Positions 48,434 to 61,528 of a stretch of 64,000 nt of DNA are shown in pieces. The stretch comes from Lolium rigidum (taxonomy: Eukaryota; Streptophyta; Magnoliopsida; Poales; Poaceae). The stretch covers positions 34,749,769 to 34,813,768 of the forward strand of contig NC_061514.1 of assembly GCF_022539505.1 (NCBI RefSeq), in the 5' to 3' direction. The position numbers were made by a program, and so were the translations under genes. The notes beneath the pieces were generated by a model. The model was not told the DNA's origin. It did no database searches and was given only the letters and a program-made list of their open reading frames with translations. Every line of letters begins with the position of its first letter. Within the stretch, counting starts at the first letter, position 1.

Positions 48434-49098
48434 AGCCCTAGATGGCCAACTGGAGAACATGTGCCGAGCCCATCATCGCCAAGAATCGTTATCACCTAAA
48501 TAACCCAGCCAAGTCTACTCCGCACTGCAATGAAGTGAAAATGGACTTTTGAGGCCATTGTGCCCCCTGTTGAACTCGTATGGATGTACTCTCTTAGCCA
48601 TGTGAAGTCCGTTGGGTCTGGTAGTCTGTTCTACCTGACGTTTGGTTATCTATCTATTAAGTTAAATCTCAGAATCGTATCTATGCTGTGTGACCTACGT
48701 TTGAAGTGATTTGATCGCGAGTTTGATTGGTAAAACTTGTATTGTGACACATTCTGAATGTGTACTCATGCTGTCACACTGGCTAGTTGTTATAGATATT
48801 CTAGTTTCTCTCGATAAGACAAGGGATAGGGGATTAGGCCATAGAATGGTAGAGACGGCAATATTGCTAAGGGCTTTCGTTTAATCCCCAGATCACGTGG
48901 GACTCAAACTAGGGAGAGTTCTTAAACTAGGTTAGCGAGACTGACAGCGGACATGTGGGGGGAGTTTTAAAACTAAGTTAGTGCTGTTCATTCTGTGATA
49001 TGGAGTAATGGAGATGTATGCCCATGTTAATCAAATATGTCAGGAGACAGTTGCAATCTGATATTAGAGCATCCTCTGCCGGACACGGATTTGGTCCT
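48434..49098. other. UBC 3' UTR and spacer
   Basis: The 3' UTR probably ends within 48600-48760. The remainder is AT-rich with no gene. Confidence 0.5.
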
Positions 49099-49471
49099 AC
49101 ATGGATGTAGGCGCACCTGCTATTAAAGAATTAAAAAATTAGAAAATTTTGAATTAAAATTTTGCATGTACATATTATCTTGATATTAACTCGTTCCAAT
49201 TCTTAAGTGAAACTACAAGCATATGTAGGTCACTTGCATGAAAAAGAGAAAATTGAAATCTGTATTTCTTTGAGCAGTACAAATCCAATCATTAGTGTTA
49301 TTTGCATATTTTATCATTTTTATGTAGGTCACATACAATGGTATTTTTCCTTTAGAATTGACACGAGTAAGTATCAAAATAATATCATGCAATTTTTTTT
49401 TGATTTCTAAAAAACTTTTAAATTGTTTTTTTTTTCAAATTCTGAATAAACGGGTGTGCCTGCACCCATGT
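49099..49471. mobile_element. MITE of unassigned superfamily
   Basis: Inverted ends ACATGGATGTAGGCGCACCTG and ACATGGGTGCAGGCACACCCG (reverse complement of the right end) match at about 17 of 21 positions and enclose an AT-rich interior with long T-runs. A target duplication was not found, so the borders and superfamily are open. Confidence 0.55.
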
Positions 49472-49988
49472 TCCACTAGCTATTTCCATATCCTCTGTTC
49501 AACAAAATAACCACCTTTTGTGATGACATCATTATTTGTAAAATTTAATTCAAATTTGTGCACGATAACAGATGGTACTGTTGATCCAGTTGCATCTCTA
49601 TTTACTGTTGAATTGTTGATCCACTTCATTGTTCTTCCATCGTAATGCCAATGGCAGAGTGACCCAGTCAAAGATAAACAAAACATAGGAGTATTATTGC
49701 AAAACGACACAAAAAATCTCATAATGTACGTATACACAAACGACAAATAGAATAATTAAGTGATGCACGACGCATTCACTTATGCTATGCAGCATCCCTA
49801 TATCATAAACAAATCTATCGTGTTCTATTTACCCAGAATCTTTTATCATGCACATTTAACCGTATCTGTTATGTACTGCGAGGACTGGTGCTGTATAGCT
49901 CTGTACCATGTCTTCGACGTGATCATCTGAAAACTACCTCATGATTCTTTCGCTTGCTTCGCCCATCATAGCTGTGGCGCGTCAGGTT

Positions 49989-52900
49989 CTATTGCCATGC
50001 GTTCACTAGAGACGGACCGCTGCGGCGTGACTTCTGGCGGAACTGCTTCTTGTTTACGCACCATGCATCAGGGAAAGTGCTCACCTGAGATTAGGGCAGT
50101 CATCAGTGAAACCACAAGGGCAACAAATTTGGCACAGGAATCGTTATTGTAATTACAGTGCCGATCATCTTTGCACCAAACCAGGCCGTGTCTGTGCCAA
50201 ATGGAGGAGGAAGAACTCTGATTCCTTCTGAAATATATGCGGGAAGAAGGTTGTGCAGCTCTTTCTCCAGCCTCTCTGTTCACAATAATGAAGGTACATG
50301 TCATACTCATACAACCATAGACATAATCCAGAAATAGTCAAATCCATCAGTTCCCAGATCAATTGTGATACACATTAATATCCAATCAGGGTTACAGTGC
50401 TAAAACGACTGGCGTTAGGTAGGCATACCTGGCAAACCGGGTAAGCAGGACGATCCACCCGCTAAAACTACCGTCTTGAACCAGCTGTGATCACCGAGCA
50501 CCTCTGCATTGTAGCAGTGATCCATGCATAGAGATACAGCTTTATGCAAGCCCATAGCAACACTACAAGTTCAACATCAAGCACGCATAAGGGAACCATA
50601 TTTGAAGCATAAACACAAAATGTCACAGAGAAGATATCATACACTCCTCCCATATGGGGCTGGAAAAGGATCTCTGCCATCTTGAATCTTTCTTCCGCTA
50701 GAGTGAACCACCCTTCACCATCCACCTCACAGGAAGCTTGTGTGTCTTTACATAGTTCAGCTTCATAATCAGCTGCGACGTAACAGATTTTCTTCACATA
50801 TACAAGATGAAAGAGAGGATGTGTCAGCTATCAACTCTGCCTGTATGATGTTCATAGGTAGAATAGGTAGCTCTAACTAATGGCTCCAAGCATACTATAT
50901 TGGCATAATAGACAAAAATTACCTCCTTGATGGTTCGAACAGTGTATAATGACTCAAAAGATATATTCCTTCGTTGCATTAGCTCCTTCAGAAATCCAGT
51001 AAGTTTAAGGGCACCTTGCCCAACAGTTTCAATACCTATCTCATGCATCACCCGACCCTGGAAGACTGTTGCAAGCAAAATATGTAAGATGACACAAACT
51101 GGCTACTTAAGTACGGTAGTTTAGACACACTTCATGTTTCATACGGAGTACATATTTAGGACAAGAACGAACATGAAAAATTATCAGTCCACACATTGTC
51201 TCTTAACTCTCCCATTGTCACACCCCACGTCTCCCATTGGCATATGTGATGTGCATTCCTACATGACAATGTATTTCAGATAAGGACACACTTATTAATA
51301 GATTTACCCAGGCAGGTTATTTTTGTTAAGTTGATGGACAATGTAATAAAAAAACTTTCATTGTACATTGTTGGAGATTCTTCTCAGTTTGTACGTTATA
51401 CTAACTCTAGTCGTAAATATCAAACATACAATCACCATCCTACTGTTATCTGTTGTACATCGTTATGCACGGTTCCTTTTTTGTGAAATATCATTTCAAT
51501 CTCCACAGTCCACACATAATATATATAATACATAATACGAAGTCCTGAATAAATCTGAAAAATCTCAATGAAGGCATTTTAATTCGTGGCTAATTCGACT
51601 AAAATCATGCTCCGGAGAAGTGTAATTTGGCACAAAATATCACAAATGTGTAAAAAATTGGCACGAAACCGGGTCTGACACCTGGGTCGTAAGGTATTAA
51701 AGCGTGGCAAGCCACAACTGTAGCAACAACCCAAAAATTACATAAGAAACTGCGGCACTTGAAAGGTAAGGACAGATATCTTTCTATGTCTAATGATGAT
51801 CTTAAGAGAAAATATATCTGGTACTAAAGAAAACAGTATGTATGGTCAACTAAGCTGAACCTTACACCATAACTAATGAAGTAAATACATTGTAAATACT
51901 TACTGGGAACGACAGAGGTGGCATTGAACCCAATGTTCACAACAATGCCAGAGGTTCGTCTAGCAGCATACAAAGCTAGAAGTGCCTGAAAAGTACATGT
52001 CAGCAAGCTCATAAATAGTGCCTTCCATAGAGAGGTAAACAAAACTATTGAATGAATCGACATGTCAGCAAGTAAACAGAAAACATGACTTACTGCTACA
52101 GCTACATCAAGACTCTTCCTAATTTTTTTTTTTGAACTTAAGACTCTTCCTAAATTTTACTCTATAGTGCTGAATATATTTTACATCAACTCTCAATCGC
52201 GATATTTCTGATTTCTAGCTTGAACCATAGCATGTGATTCTGGTTCAATATCCAATTATGTGAATCTTCTAATTTTTCGAAGGTAAATACTAAGGACAAT
52301 ATTGTCACAGATTTCATTATTCCAAGAGAAGATCAATAAGTACAGTGAGACAGAAGCAGGCATTGCACTACAAAGTACATCAAGAGGCGATAAATGAAGC
52401 ATTTGGTCGAACAGAGTCGCCAAGAGGGACATAAGAATGCATACTTGATCAACAGCACAAACAGCAGGAACATTCATGTCAAATAAAACCGAGTACAATG
52501 TCTCCTTGTATTGCTTTCTTGAGGCCCTAGCAGACTCCGTATCTGTGCCAAATTGAGTTGAAACATACAGTCAGACAATTAAATTGTTGTTCATCAACCA
52601 TAGTAATAATCAAATATGCAAAATAACATGGAATTATATTTTGGCGGTGCCATATAGGAATAGTGACGAATCCATGTAATTAGGATGAAAGAGAGAACCA
52701 TAAAGTAAAAAAAGTAGTATCACCTACAAATACTAACCATCTGGGTGGCAGAGGGGAAGGACAACAACAATTGGTCGAGCAGAAGGCTTTACATGCATCC
52801 TGTCAAAAGTCATGAATAACAAGAATAAATAGAGTTTGTGACGAATTTATTTGGGTATGCATGTTTGACTACTCAAGCTCGAGCAAGTGCTAGTGTAAGC

Positions 52901-54489
52901 AGTCTGATGGTAGGCAATCAGGTCAAGCCAAAGTTTTCACGACAATTATTTTTCAGTGTTTATTCAAGTGAATTCGCTCAATGACAACGCAGATGATCAA
53001 TGGAAAATGTTGTCTCTGAACAAATTTTCTCTAGGCACGTCTTTTGTTGTGCAAAGATGGCAAGACTGGTTTTTTCTTTAAGAATGTACAGAAGAAGTTT
53101 AATTTTTTTAAAACCTGGTATAGATTGTAGAGAAGAAGTGGCGTAGCCTTGCATACATAGGGGACTCAATGTTTCCGAATTCCTGCACGTCAAACCTCAT
53201 CTGAATTAGGAAAAAATGGTATGCCTTTATCAATTTAATTATCCTGAAATTGTCAAATCAACAACGGTACTCATAAACTCATAATGTCCCAAAAGGAAGT
53301 GAAAATTATACTGAGCGAACGTTCGGATTTTAGCACATTGAGCGAACGAGTTGCCAGCCATTGATTTTTTTTTGGATCGAAAGTGGATGGCAACTGCCAG
53401 GCTGGACCATTGCCACGTTGCAACTCCTTGATGCGTTCGCTCCTCAAAACGTCCGGGTCATGACGAATTATTTATGTTGACTGATCATTAATTTCAGTTA
53501 TCATGACAGCTTACCAAAAAAGTTGCACAGCGGCCAGAAGGCGCAGCATACTTGCTCCAGCCATACTTGCAATAGCCTGATCCACCTACGATTTACGAAA
53601 ACAAAGAATACCATTTTAAAGGAGAGTGTTGAGTCAAAACAGCTGGGGTAAAATCAGCCTACCATGACAACCTAGTGCAGCCGGATATATAACCATTGTG
53701 TAGAAAACTGAACATAAGATCACTACAGATGTCCAAATAGTATAATTTGCGGCTGTACGATCCCTTAATGAAGCGATCAATCAATGCACACACTCATCAC
53801 ACTCAACTTGATCAAGCAATCGCTTGCTGCCTTAGAAGTTCTAGTAGAAGATTAAGCTCATTTCATACAGCACGCATGGCAGGAGATGAGACGCGGGCAG
53901 CGGCTCTTACCATCGACCACGATGGAGCCTGGAACCAGCGCCCGCTGCCCGTAGATGCGCTTGAAGGAGAGCTGCGGCGGGACGCGGGCCGCGGACGGGG
54001 AGTAGTACACGCTGCAGCAGCAGACAGCATCATAGCGTTAATTAATTAATTAATTGGGTAGGGGAGCCGGACACGCGCGCCAAATGGGAAGGCTCCGGTG
54101 GTGTGAGGAGGGCGGGCGGACCTGCGGGGCGCGGCGGGGCCGGAGGCGAGGTGCGTCTCGGCGAAGACGACGAGGTCCCAGGGCTCGGGGCCGAGGCTGA
54201 GGAAGAAGGCCCAGAGCGCGTTGTCGGACGCGAGGTGGCGCCAGGCGCGGCACACGGCGCTGGAGCGCGCCGCGTCGGCCGGGCCCAGCAGCCGCAGGAT
54301 CTGCGCCAGCACGTCCGTCGCCACCGCGTCCAGCGCGCCCAGCGAGCCGTACTCCGCCGCCGTCGGACCGCGGCGGCGCGGGGAGGAGGCGGAGGAGGAG
54401 GAGGAGCCTGAGGAGGAGTCCGGGTCGCGCGGCGCCCCCGCGCGGGCCAGCACGGAGCCCCACACCTTGCGAAGCAGCTGCGTCGCCAT
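49989..54489 (-). CDS. ARP8: Actin-related protein 8 with N-terminal F-box (ARP8)
   Basis: Plant ARP8 is an orphan actin-related protein with an F-box, reported as nucleolar-associated in Arabidopsis; the F-box suggests SKP1 binding. Exons on the minus strand are 54489-54122, 54011-53911, 53585-53515, 53182-53115, 52799-52738, 52542-52445, 51985-51904, 51065-50923, 50791-50643, 50562-50429, 50275-50157 and 50084-49989, joining in frame to 496 aa. Residues about 25-40 are Ser-rich. The F-box is near 50-95 (LDAVATDVLAQILRLLGPAD, then CRAWRHLASDNALWAFF). The actin-like part follows: GSGYCKYGWSKYAAPSGRCA, TSGIVVNIGFNATSVVP, GRVMHEIGIETVGQGALKLT, VVLAGGSSCLPGLPERLEKE, IRVLPPPFGTDTAWFGAKMI. Canonical actin nucleotide loops are altered, as usual in ARP8. 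The start is the first ATG, in a GC-rich exon. A hidden junction at exon 9/10 uses donor GT|GTATGA. Function beyond family is unproven. Confidence 0.94.
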
Positions 54490-55962
54490 GGCTCGGACGT
54501 GCAGCTCCTCGGACCTCGGTGGTGGGCGGCGATGGCTACATGCGAGCAGGCCGCAACGCGACAGCGCGGAGTGGGATGGGATCGAGGAAGGGAATGGAAT
54601 GGAAGGTACCAGATGATTTGTGGAGTGGACCGAGGCGGGTTGGTCCGTCGTGTGACTGTGAGTGGGCCGCGCAGCTCCCCGCACTGTTCTCTGGCCCGGC
54701 CTAGTCAATAGCAGAGTGAGCACGCTCCTGGTTAAAAAACCCAAATCTCCACATTTCCTGGCTAATAAAAACAAAAATTCTATGTTTGCGGCTCTTTGAA
54801 CTTCCGTTTACTTTTGATGCACGTGGATGCTACAACTAGTCAATAAGCAGGTGATCACATGGAAGGGAAAAAATCCATTCTTTGAATTTTCTCTACGTAG
54901 AAAAATTGCACGCGAGCATGGGAGCACAATGGAAGAAACACACAACAAAAAGGTGGAAATAACAAAAGCAAGAGCTAGGAGCTAAGCAGACTGCGACTAT
55001 GTCCGATTATTGGAAAGTTACACTAGATCCCATTGTCCCACATTGTGCACCGTAATTACATATTTACATATCTAGGGTTGATAGAGATCGATGATATCAC
55101 TCAATGAGATAAGCTCAAATGATCGTTCAAATTTGACTCAGTTCACATAGCACGTACACAAGTTTCGATTTTTCATATGGAAAATGCACTTGTTCCCACT
55201 GTCCCACATATATAGTGAATAGACCAATGATAATTTGATATCATTTCATACGTGTGCAACAACGAACGCTAGAGTTCTTGTGAGATAGGTGCAAATGGTA
55301 GGTCGCCTTCGGTTGACACAGCACCCAAGTTCATATGGAAAAATCAAAATCCTTATGGACATGTTCGTGCATGTTTTACTATTTGATATATCTTAGTGTT
55401 TCAGCAGAAAAATCACATCCCATGATTAAAAATGCCAGCAAGCACTGAATGCCAAACCCGAGGATAAATCTCTCGCATATACCTCATATATTCTCTAGAA
55501 TTCTCCGTTACTTATACCTATGACACATAATTATGCACTCAAAAAACCTTCATCCAAACATTTGGTAGATAGTAAAGATATCCGGAGATATTAAAATAGA
55601 CATATATTCATACATATACTTACATTTTATCCAAGTAGGACAATTTAGTTCGGGATTCTTTTTGGTCAAGTTTTCACTACTCTAGGGGTATTCTACTTGC
55701 CAATACGTTTTAAGTGTCAATGCTAAAACATGTCCAGCTTTCTTTGCACAATAAGGTTTACATATAGTGAAGTTTATGTTCAATGATAGACACCACAATT
55801 TTTAAATATTGCAACAATTTTCTATATAGTTAATTTTGATAAGTGTAATTGAGAAATAAAATAAGTGTGCATTGTTTGCTTGGTGTAAAATAATTAATTA
55901 ATTTTGGATATTGATTTGTTGTATGAGATGTTTTATTTTGTAATATCTTGTAAGAGCCTATT
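54490..55962. other. ARP8 upstream region and intergenic DNA
   Basis: 54490-54720 is GC-rich and likely holds the ARP8 leader and promoter on the minus strand. The rest is AT-rich, with two loosely similar stretches that share CCCACTGTCCCACAT-like words (55030 and 55195). No gene is recognised. Confidence 0.45.
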
Positions 55963-56401
55963 CAGGGCCAGCCCTAAGCCGGTGCATCCAGATTTTATGG
56001 CCTCCATCCAGCTACAGACATGCAAGCATAGTGAGCTTACACAGAGAAAAGTGGTCAACGATCAGGCTAATTACTCGCAACATAAGGCATTTTGTGCACA
56101 CAACTATCGCTAAAGAAGGAAAGAAACAAGTGCTCCGCGTGTACGTTCTCTAGTCTAGGTTGTCTCACATATTGAATCGACTCAACCCGTTTTTCTCCTT
56201 TTTTGGCAAGATATAACTGAATTTTTCTCCATTTTTGAAAAAAAGCATAAATGAATTAGTCCAGCTATAGCCTTTTCTTATCTTCTGAAAATGTGACGAC
56301 TAAATGAAATAATCAGATATTTTAAACTATGATAATTACTTGTGTATAAGGCCCCGTATTTTTTCTTGCACCGGGCCTCTCGCATGTGAGGGTTGGCCCT
56401 G
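55963..56401. mobile_element. hAT-type non-autonomous element
   Basis: Ends CAGGGCCAGCCCT and AGGGTTGGCCCTG form 13-bp inverted repeats with one mismatch. The flanks AGCCTATT and AGTACATT match at 5 of 8 positions, compatible with a worn 8-bp duplication. It is 439 bp long with no coding capacity. Confidence 0.75.
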
Positions 56402-57776
56402 AGTACATTTAGTCGGAACTCTTAATTTTTTTGGACATGGTGTGTTGTATTGTATGTGTTCTTTTTGTTCTTGTTTTTCGTACTATATATGTATCTATGT
56501 GTTGTCCTAGGCAGTATCGACATGAGCCACAAGTTTGCATGTGTTAATCTCGCTGATTCATGGTCTAACAATGTGGGATCCACAATGGAGTGGAGCTACT
56601 AGGATCCAAATGGTAACATTTATGTAATATTATGACATGTTACCTTAAATAGGAAACTCAAGGTTGCAGAACATCCATATGATCCTTGGTTCTTCTTTTG
56701 CAAGCTAGGATCTCCATGCATGTATGGCACTGTCATTCTGACGATGGTAATTAATAGGAAACATCTAGATTTCTTACGTCATATTTCATGACATGTATAT
56801 GTCTCATGAAAGAAGAAATACCAATTTGATTGTTTTGGTAGGGGAGGTGGCAGAAAGTATGTTCAAACTCGTTTAGTCTAACTTGGCTTCCACACTTGAC
56901 TTGGATACATATAATTTGACCTAGAACATCATCTAAAATTGAGAATTTTCCTATGTCTAGTCCCCCATACCGATTACATGCGCAATGGAAGTGTTGCAGC
57001 AGAGCTAACAAGTAATGATGCATATATTGAGCATGAGTGCTCAATGACAAAGAGTGTGAGCGCATCATAGAGACTCTTATGTCTTACCGTTGTTAACGTC
57101 TCCCAACGTGCATCCATCCAATGTATCCCTCCTTTGTTGGTTTGTTATTAAAAAAAAACTTAAACTATGCATACTCATATTTTGCATGACTGGCAACAAT
57201 CAGTGTTATGTGTAGATGTAACTAGCAAATGATTACCGAAGCATTATTGACTTTGAATGCTAGCTTATCATGAAGACGTCTATGTCCTACTAGTGTTTGT
57301 GTCTCCCAAAGTACATGACTAGCAACGAAAGGTGTAGCAACCTAGCTAGGTCAAACCCAATTAGGGGGTCATACCTTATACAATACATGCTAATTATATG
57401 ATACACATGTAATTGGAGACCGACGTTCCACGCCGAATATTCAACTCCACTTTGGAGTTCACATGCACCCGGTTGAAAAGTTTGATTAAAATAACAAAAA
57501 ATGTTCAAAAACTAATATTTTGAGGAAACAGGCATGTTGAGTCTTCTACCTACATGCAATGTTCCGTGATGAAATGATTTTGTGGTGCTCTATGAAAAAA
57601 AAGCTGAGAAGTGAATTAAATTCATCTATGCAAAGTTGATAACTAAATTAGGTACAAAAATTATCGATTTTTTGTCGAATGGGTCCGGTCCATCTTCTTT
57701 TAGTTCGGGGATCAAATTCTTGGTTAATATGCACATGATACCATTATTTTTTTTGCGGGGGTAAAATGATTGTATT
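56402..57776. other. Intergenic AT-rich DNA, nothing recognised
   Basis: Short frames only. No inverted-repeat element with a convincing duplication was found. Confidence 0.45.
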
Positions 57777-57789
57777 AATTAAAAGGTAG

Positions 57790-60700
57790 TCTTTTAATTA
57801 TGCTACCATATTTCATATGGAGTCTTGTAGCCGTGTATGGTGCTGCTCAGGAAGCTCATAAGGCCGCCTTTCTTCGTGAGTTGGTGAACCTAGCAAAGGA
57901 AAACCCTCACCCAGTTCTCATTGGGGGGTGGGGGGGGGGATTTTAATTTGCTAAGATTTCCATGCGAGAAGAGTAGGGGCAGTTTTGACAATCATTGGCC
58001 TTTCCTGTTCAACGCGGGCATTGACAGCTTGGACTTGAGAGAGGTATCAATGATTGGCAGACAATTTACTTGGGCTAACAGTCTTCCGGAGCCAACATAT
58101 GAAAAGCTAGATCGCGTACTAATGGATACCGATTGGGAATTGAAATTCCCAATGGTGACGGTACGTGCGCTAGAACGTATTGTTGGGTTCTCGGATCATG
58201 CTCCCATCTTATTATCCACTGGTTTACCTAGACCTCCGACTAAACACCATTTCAAATTTGAACTCGGTTGGTTGAATCGAGAAGGTTTTCGAACCATGGT
58301 TAAAAAGGTATGGGAAAGACCGGTTGTGGGTGTGTCTCTGATACAGAGGTGGAATAACAAAATGCATGCGGTACGCAAACACCTCGGTGGATGGGCACGG
58401 CATACAACTGGTATTCTTAAAAAAGAAAAGCAGCGACTTTGATCTATTATAGATGACCTCGAAGCCAAAGCAGAAGTTAGACCGCTTTCCGCACAAGAGA
58501 TTGAGCAAAAAAGCCAATCAAATGCGGAAATCGCAAAACTACTGCGGGAGGAGGAGCTGAAATGGTACCAACGGTCTAAGGCCCAATTTATTCTTGAAGG
58601 AGATTCGAATACAAGGTACTTTCATTGTGTTGCCAATGGCAGACACAGGAAGAAACTTATTCGTACTCTTGTTCAGGACGAGGGCACGATTGAGGGTCAT
58701 GAGCAGCTAAAGCCGTTTATCACAAATTATTATAAAGGGCTATTTGGTGCCCCAGAGGAAAGCAATTTCTCGCTTGATGAGACAAGAACGGAGGATATCC
58801 CCCAAGTCTCGCAAGCGGAGAATAGTTTTCTCACTTCGTCTTACTCGGAGGAGGAAGTAAGAAAAGATGTCTCCAAATGGAGCATAATAAAGCCCCTGGC
58901 CCTGATGGTTTCCCTGCTGAGTTTTATCAATCTTTCTGGGATGTCATCAAGGATGACCTTCTTGCTCTTTTTGCGGATCTACATGATGGGCAATTAGAGC
59001 TTTTTAGGCTCAACTTTGGTGAGATCATTTTATTGCCCAAGGTTAATGAAACAGAAAGGATTCAACAGTACCGTCCTATTTGTCTTCTTAACGTGAGCTT
59101 TAAAATTTTCACTAAGGTTGCCACGATCCGATTAATTTTGGTGGCTAATCATGTCATTAGACCTTCTCAAACTGCTTTTATGCAAGGACGGAATATTCTG
59201 GATGGGGTTGTTGTCCTCCATGAAACTGTTCATGAATTGCATAGAAAGAAGTTGAATGGCGTCATCTTAAAGATTGACTTTGAGAAGGCCTATGATAAGG
59301 TTAAGTGGTCTTTTTTGCAACAAACTCTCAGAATGAAAGGCTTCTCTGTTGAGTGGCGTGCGTTAATCAATAGTTTTATTTCGGGTGGAAGTGTTGCCAT
59401 TAAAGTCAATGACGATGTTGGCAAATATTTCCAGACTAAGAAAGGACTTAGACAGGGAGATCCATTATCGCCAGTGCTATTTAATATAGTGGCTGATATG
59501 CTTGCTGTCTTGATTGAACGGGAAAAGCCTGAGGGCCAAATTGAAGGGGTCATTCCTCATCTGGTTGATGGAGGGCTATCCATTCTTCAATACGCTGACG
59601 ATACAATACTTTTTATGGATCACGACATGGACAAGGCTCAGAACCTAAAGTTAATTCTTTCTGCGTTTGAGCTCTTGTCGGGTCTGAAAATAAATTTCCA
59701 TAAAAGTGAATTGTTCTGTTTTGGCGAGGCCCAAGATCATGTTGCGGAATATGCTGAACTGTTTGGCTGTGGCCAAGGCCAATTTCCAATTAGGTACTTG
59801 GGAATTCCGATTCATTATCGGAGGCTTACCAATGCTGAGTGGAAATTAGTTGAGGAAAGGCTTCAGATTAGATTAAGTAGTTGGAAATGTAAATTGCTGT
59901 CCTTGGGTGGAAGATTAGTTCTCATAAATGCGGTACTGAGTAATATGGTACTCTATATGATATCTTTCTTCCAACTTCCCAGAGGAGTCTTAAAACGGTT
60001 GGATTATTTCCGATCAAGATTCTTCTGGCAAGGGGATTGCGATAAGCGTAAGTATCGGCTGACTAAATGGAGTGTGCTGTGTCGGCCCAAAGATCATGGA
60101 TGACTTGGTATTCAAGATCTCCAGGTCAAGAATAGGGCACTTCTCGGTAAATGGTTGTATAAGCTACTTACCAAAGAGGGCATATGGCAAACGCTCCTTA
60201 AGAGGAAGTATATTGGCTCAAAGGCTTTATCTCAGGTTATTTGGAGACTAGGAGATTCACATTTTTGGGCTGATCTTATGGAAACAAAGAAGTTTTTCTT
60301 TCCATATGGTTCTTTCTCTATAAAAGATGGATCGGAAAGTCGTTTCTGGGAGGATAAATGGTTGGGTAATACCACACCCCGAGAACAATATCCGGCTTTG
60401 TACAATATTTTGCGCCACAAAGGCGATACTATCGCCAAGGTGTTGGAAAATTTCCCACCAAATGTGGAGTTCAGAAGAAGTCTCATCGGTCCCAGACAAG
60501 CGTCTTGGCAGGATTTGTTACAGTGTCTTGAGTTAGTTCAATTGATGCAAGGACCGGATGAATTTCGCTGGAATCTTACCGGGAATGGTTCATTCTCAGT
60601 GGCTTCCATGCACAATGCTCTAATTCAGCCTAATATCCCGGTCGATAATAACTCCGAAGGTGCTCTGGTGCAATCCTTACCGACAGAAAAAGATTGCAGC

Positions 60701-61515
60701 CAGGTTGATAACAATCGAGTGCCATTACTTCGTCGGTCCGAACCAAGGAATCCGTTAGAAATGTTTTGAAATGGATATTGTTCTCTCTTTGATCGGGGAT
60801 TGCTATATGAAAAGAAGTGGAGTTTGAAAAAGGGAACGGAATGCTCAAACCGGAACTGCTAGAGGAACTAATTTTCAATAGCATAACTTGGGCTCCTAGA
60901 ATATGGCGCCCTTGGGACAATTTGGAAGATGAAGATACCTTTGAGAACAAAAATCTTTGCCTGGTATCTTCGTCGGGGGTTATTCTTACGAAAGATAATC
61001 TTGCCAAACGCAACTGGCATGGAAGTAAAAAGTGTGTCTACCTTATACCCACCACGTAGTGTTGCCAATTTATTTGGTAACTGGCTTAATGGTGTGGATG
61101 TTAGGTTTAAACGTCTTATTAGGATGGGAGCGATTGCAATCATTTGGTCGCTACGGCTATGTAGAAATGACAATATTTTCAATAATATGTCTTCTTCCTT
61201 TTTGCAGGTCATCTACCGGTGCACAGCTTTGCTTCGCTCATGGATACCGCTGCAGCGTGTGGAGCACCGAGACCTATTTACGAGGTGTCTTCACGGTTGG
61301 AGGATACGGCGAGGGATATTTTCTCCCAACATGGGTGGCAGCGTGAACTTCGGCTAGACCCACCTAGCTAGTTCTTGTTACCGTTAGTTCGACTATGTTT
61401 TATCTTTGAACCCTATTGTGTGGTTTTGTAACGGATTCGTGTGCGGCTGTGTGCATCTTAGTTATACAGAGGCCGGGTCTATTGCGCAAGTAATAAAGAG
61501 CCCATTTTCGAAAAA
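57790..61515 (+). mobile_element. 5'-truncated LINE (L1-type) with target duplication
   Basis: The element is bounded by the 13-bp duplication AATTAAAAGGTAG (57777-57789 and 61516-61528) and ends in CGAAAAAAA. It starts within the endonuclease (GGDFNLLRFPCEKSRG near 57930 and FSDHAPI near 58195). It continues through a linker with a stop at 58441 to a reverse transcriptase frame (58877-60103), with NKAPGPDGFPAEFYQSFWD, KIDFEKAYDKVKWSFL, GLRQGDPLSPVLFN and YADD at 59591-59602. A TGA at about 60101 breaks the frame before the [16 protein letters not shown] region. The zf-RVT domain is interrupted by about 260 unrelated bases (about 60655-60920). The 3' UTR includes AATAAAGAGCCC. It is a dead copy; 3.7 kb of a usual 5-6 kb. 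Confidence 0.9.
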
Positions 61516-61528
61516 AATTAAAAGGTAG

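Noticed and set aside
54103..54616. Plus-strand frames opposite ARP8 exon 1
   Set aside because: Shadows of the GC-rich ARP8 exon, which has splice sites and a clear F-box.
57890..57942. G-run creating a frame break at the LINE endonuclease
   Set aside because: Long G-runs (also at 14465, 44558) are prone to sequencing error; not taken as biological evidence.
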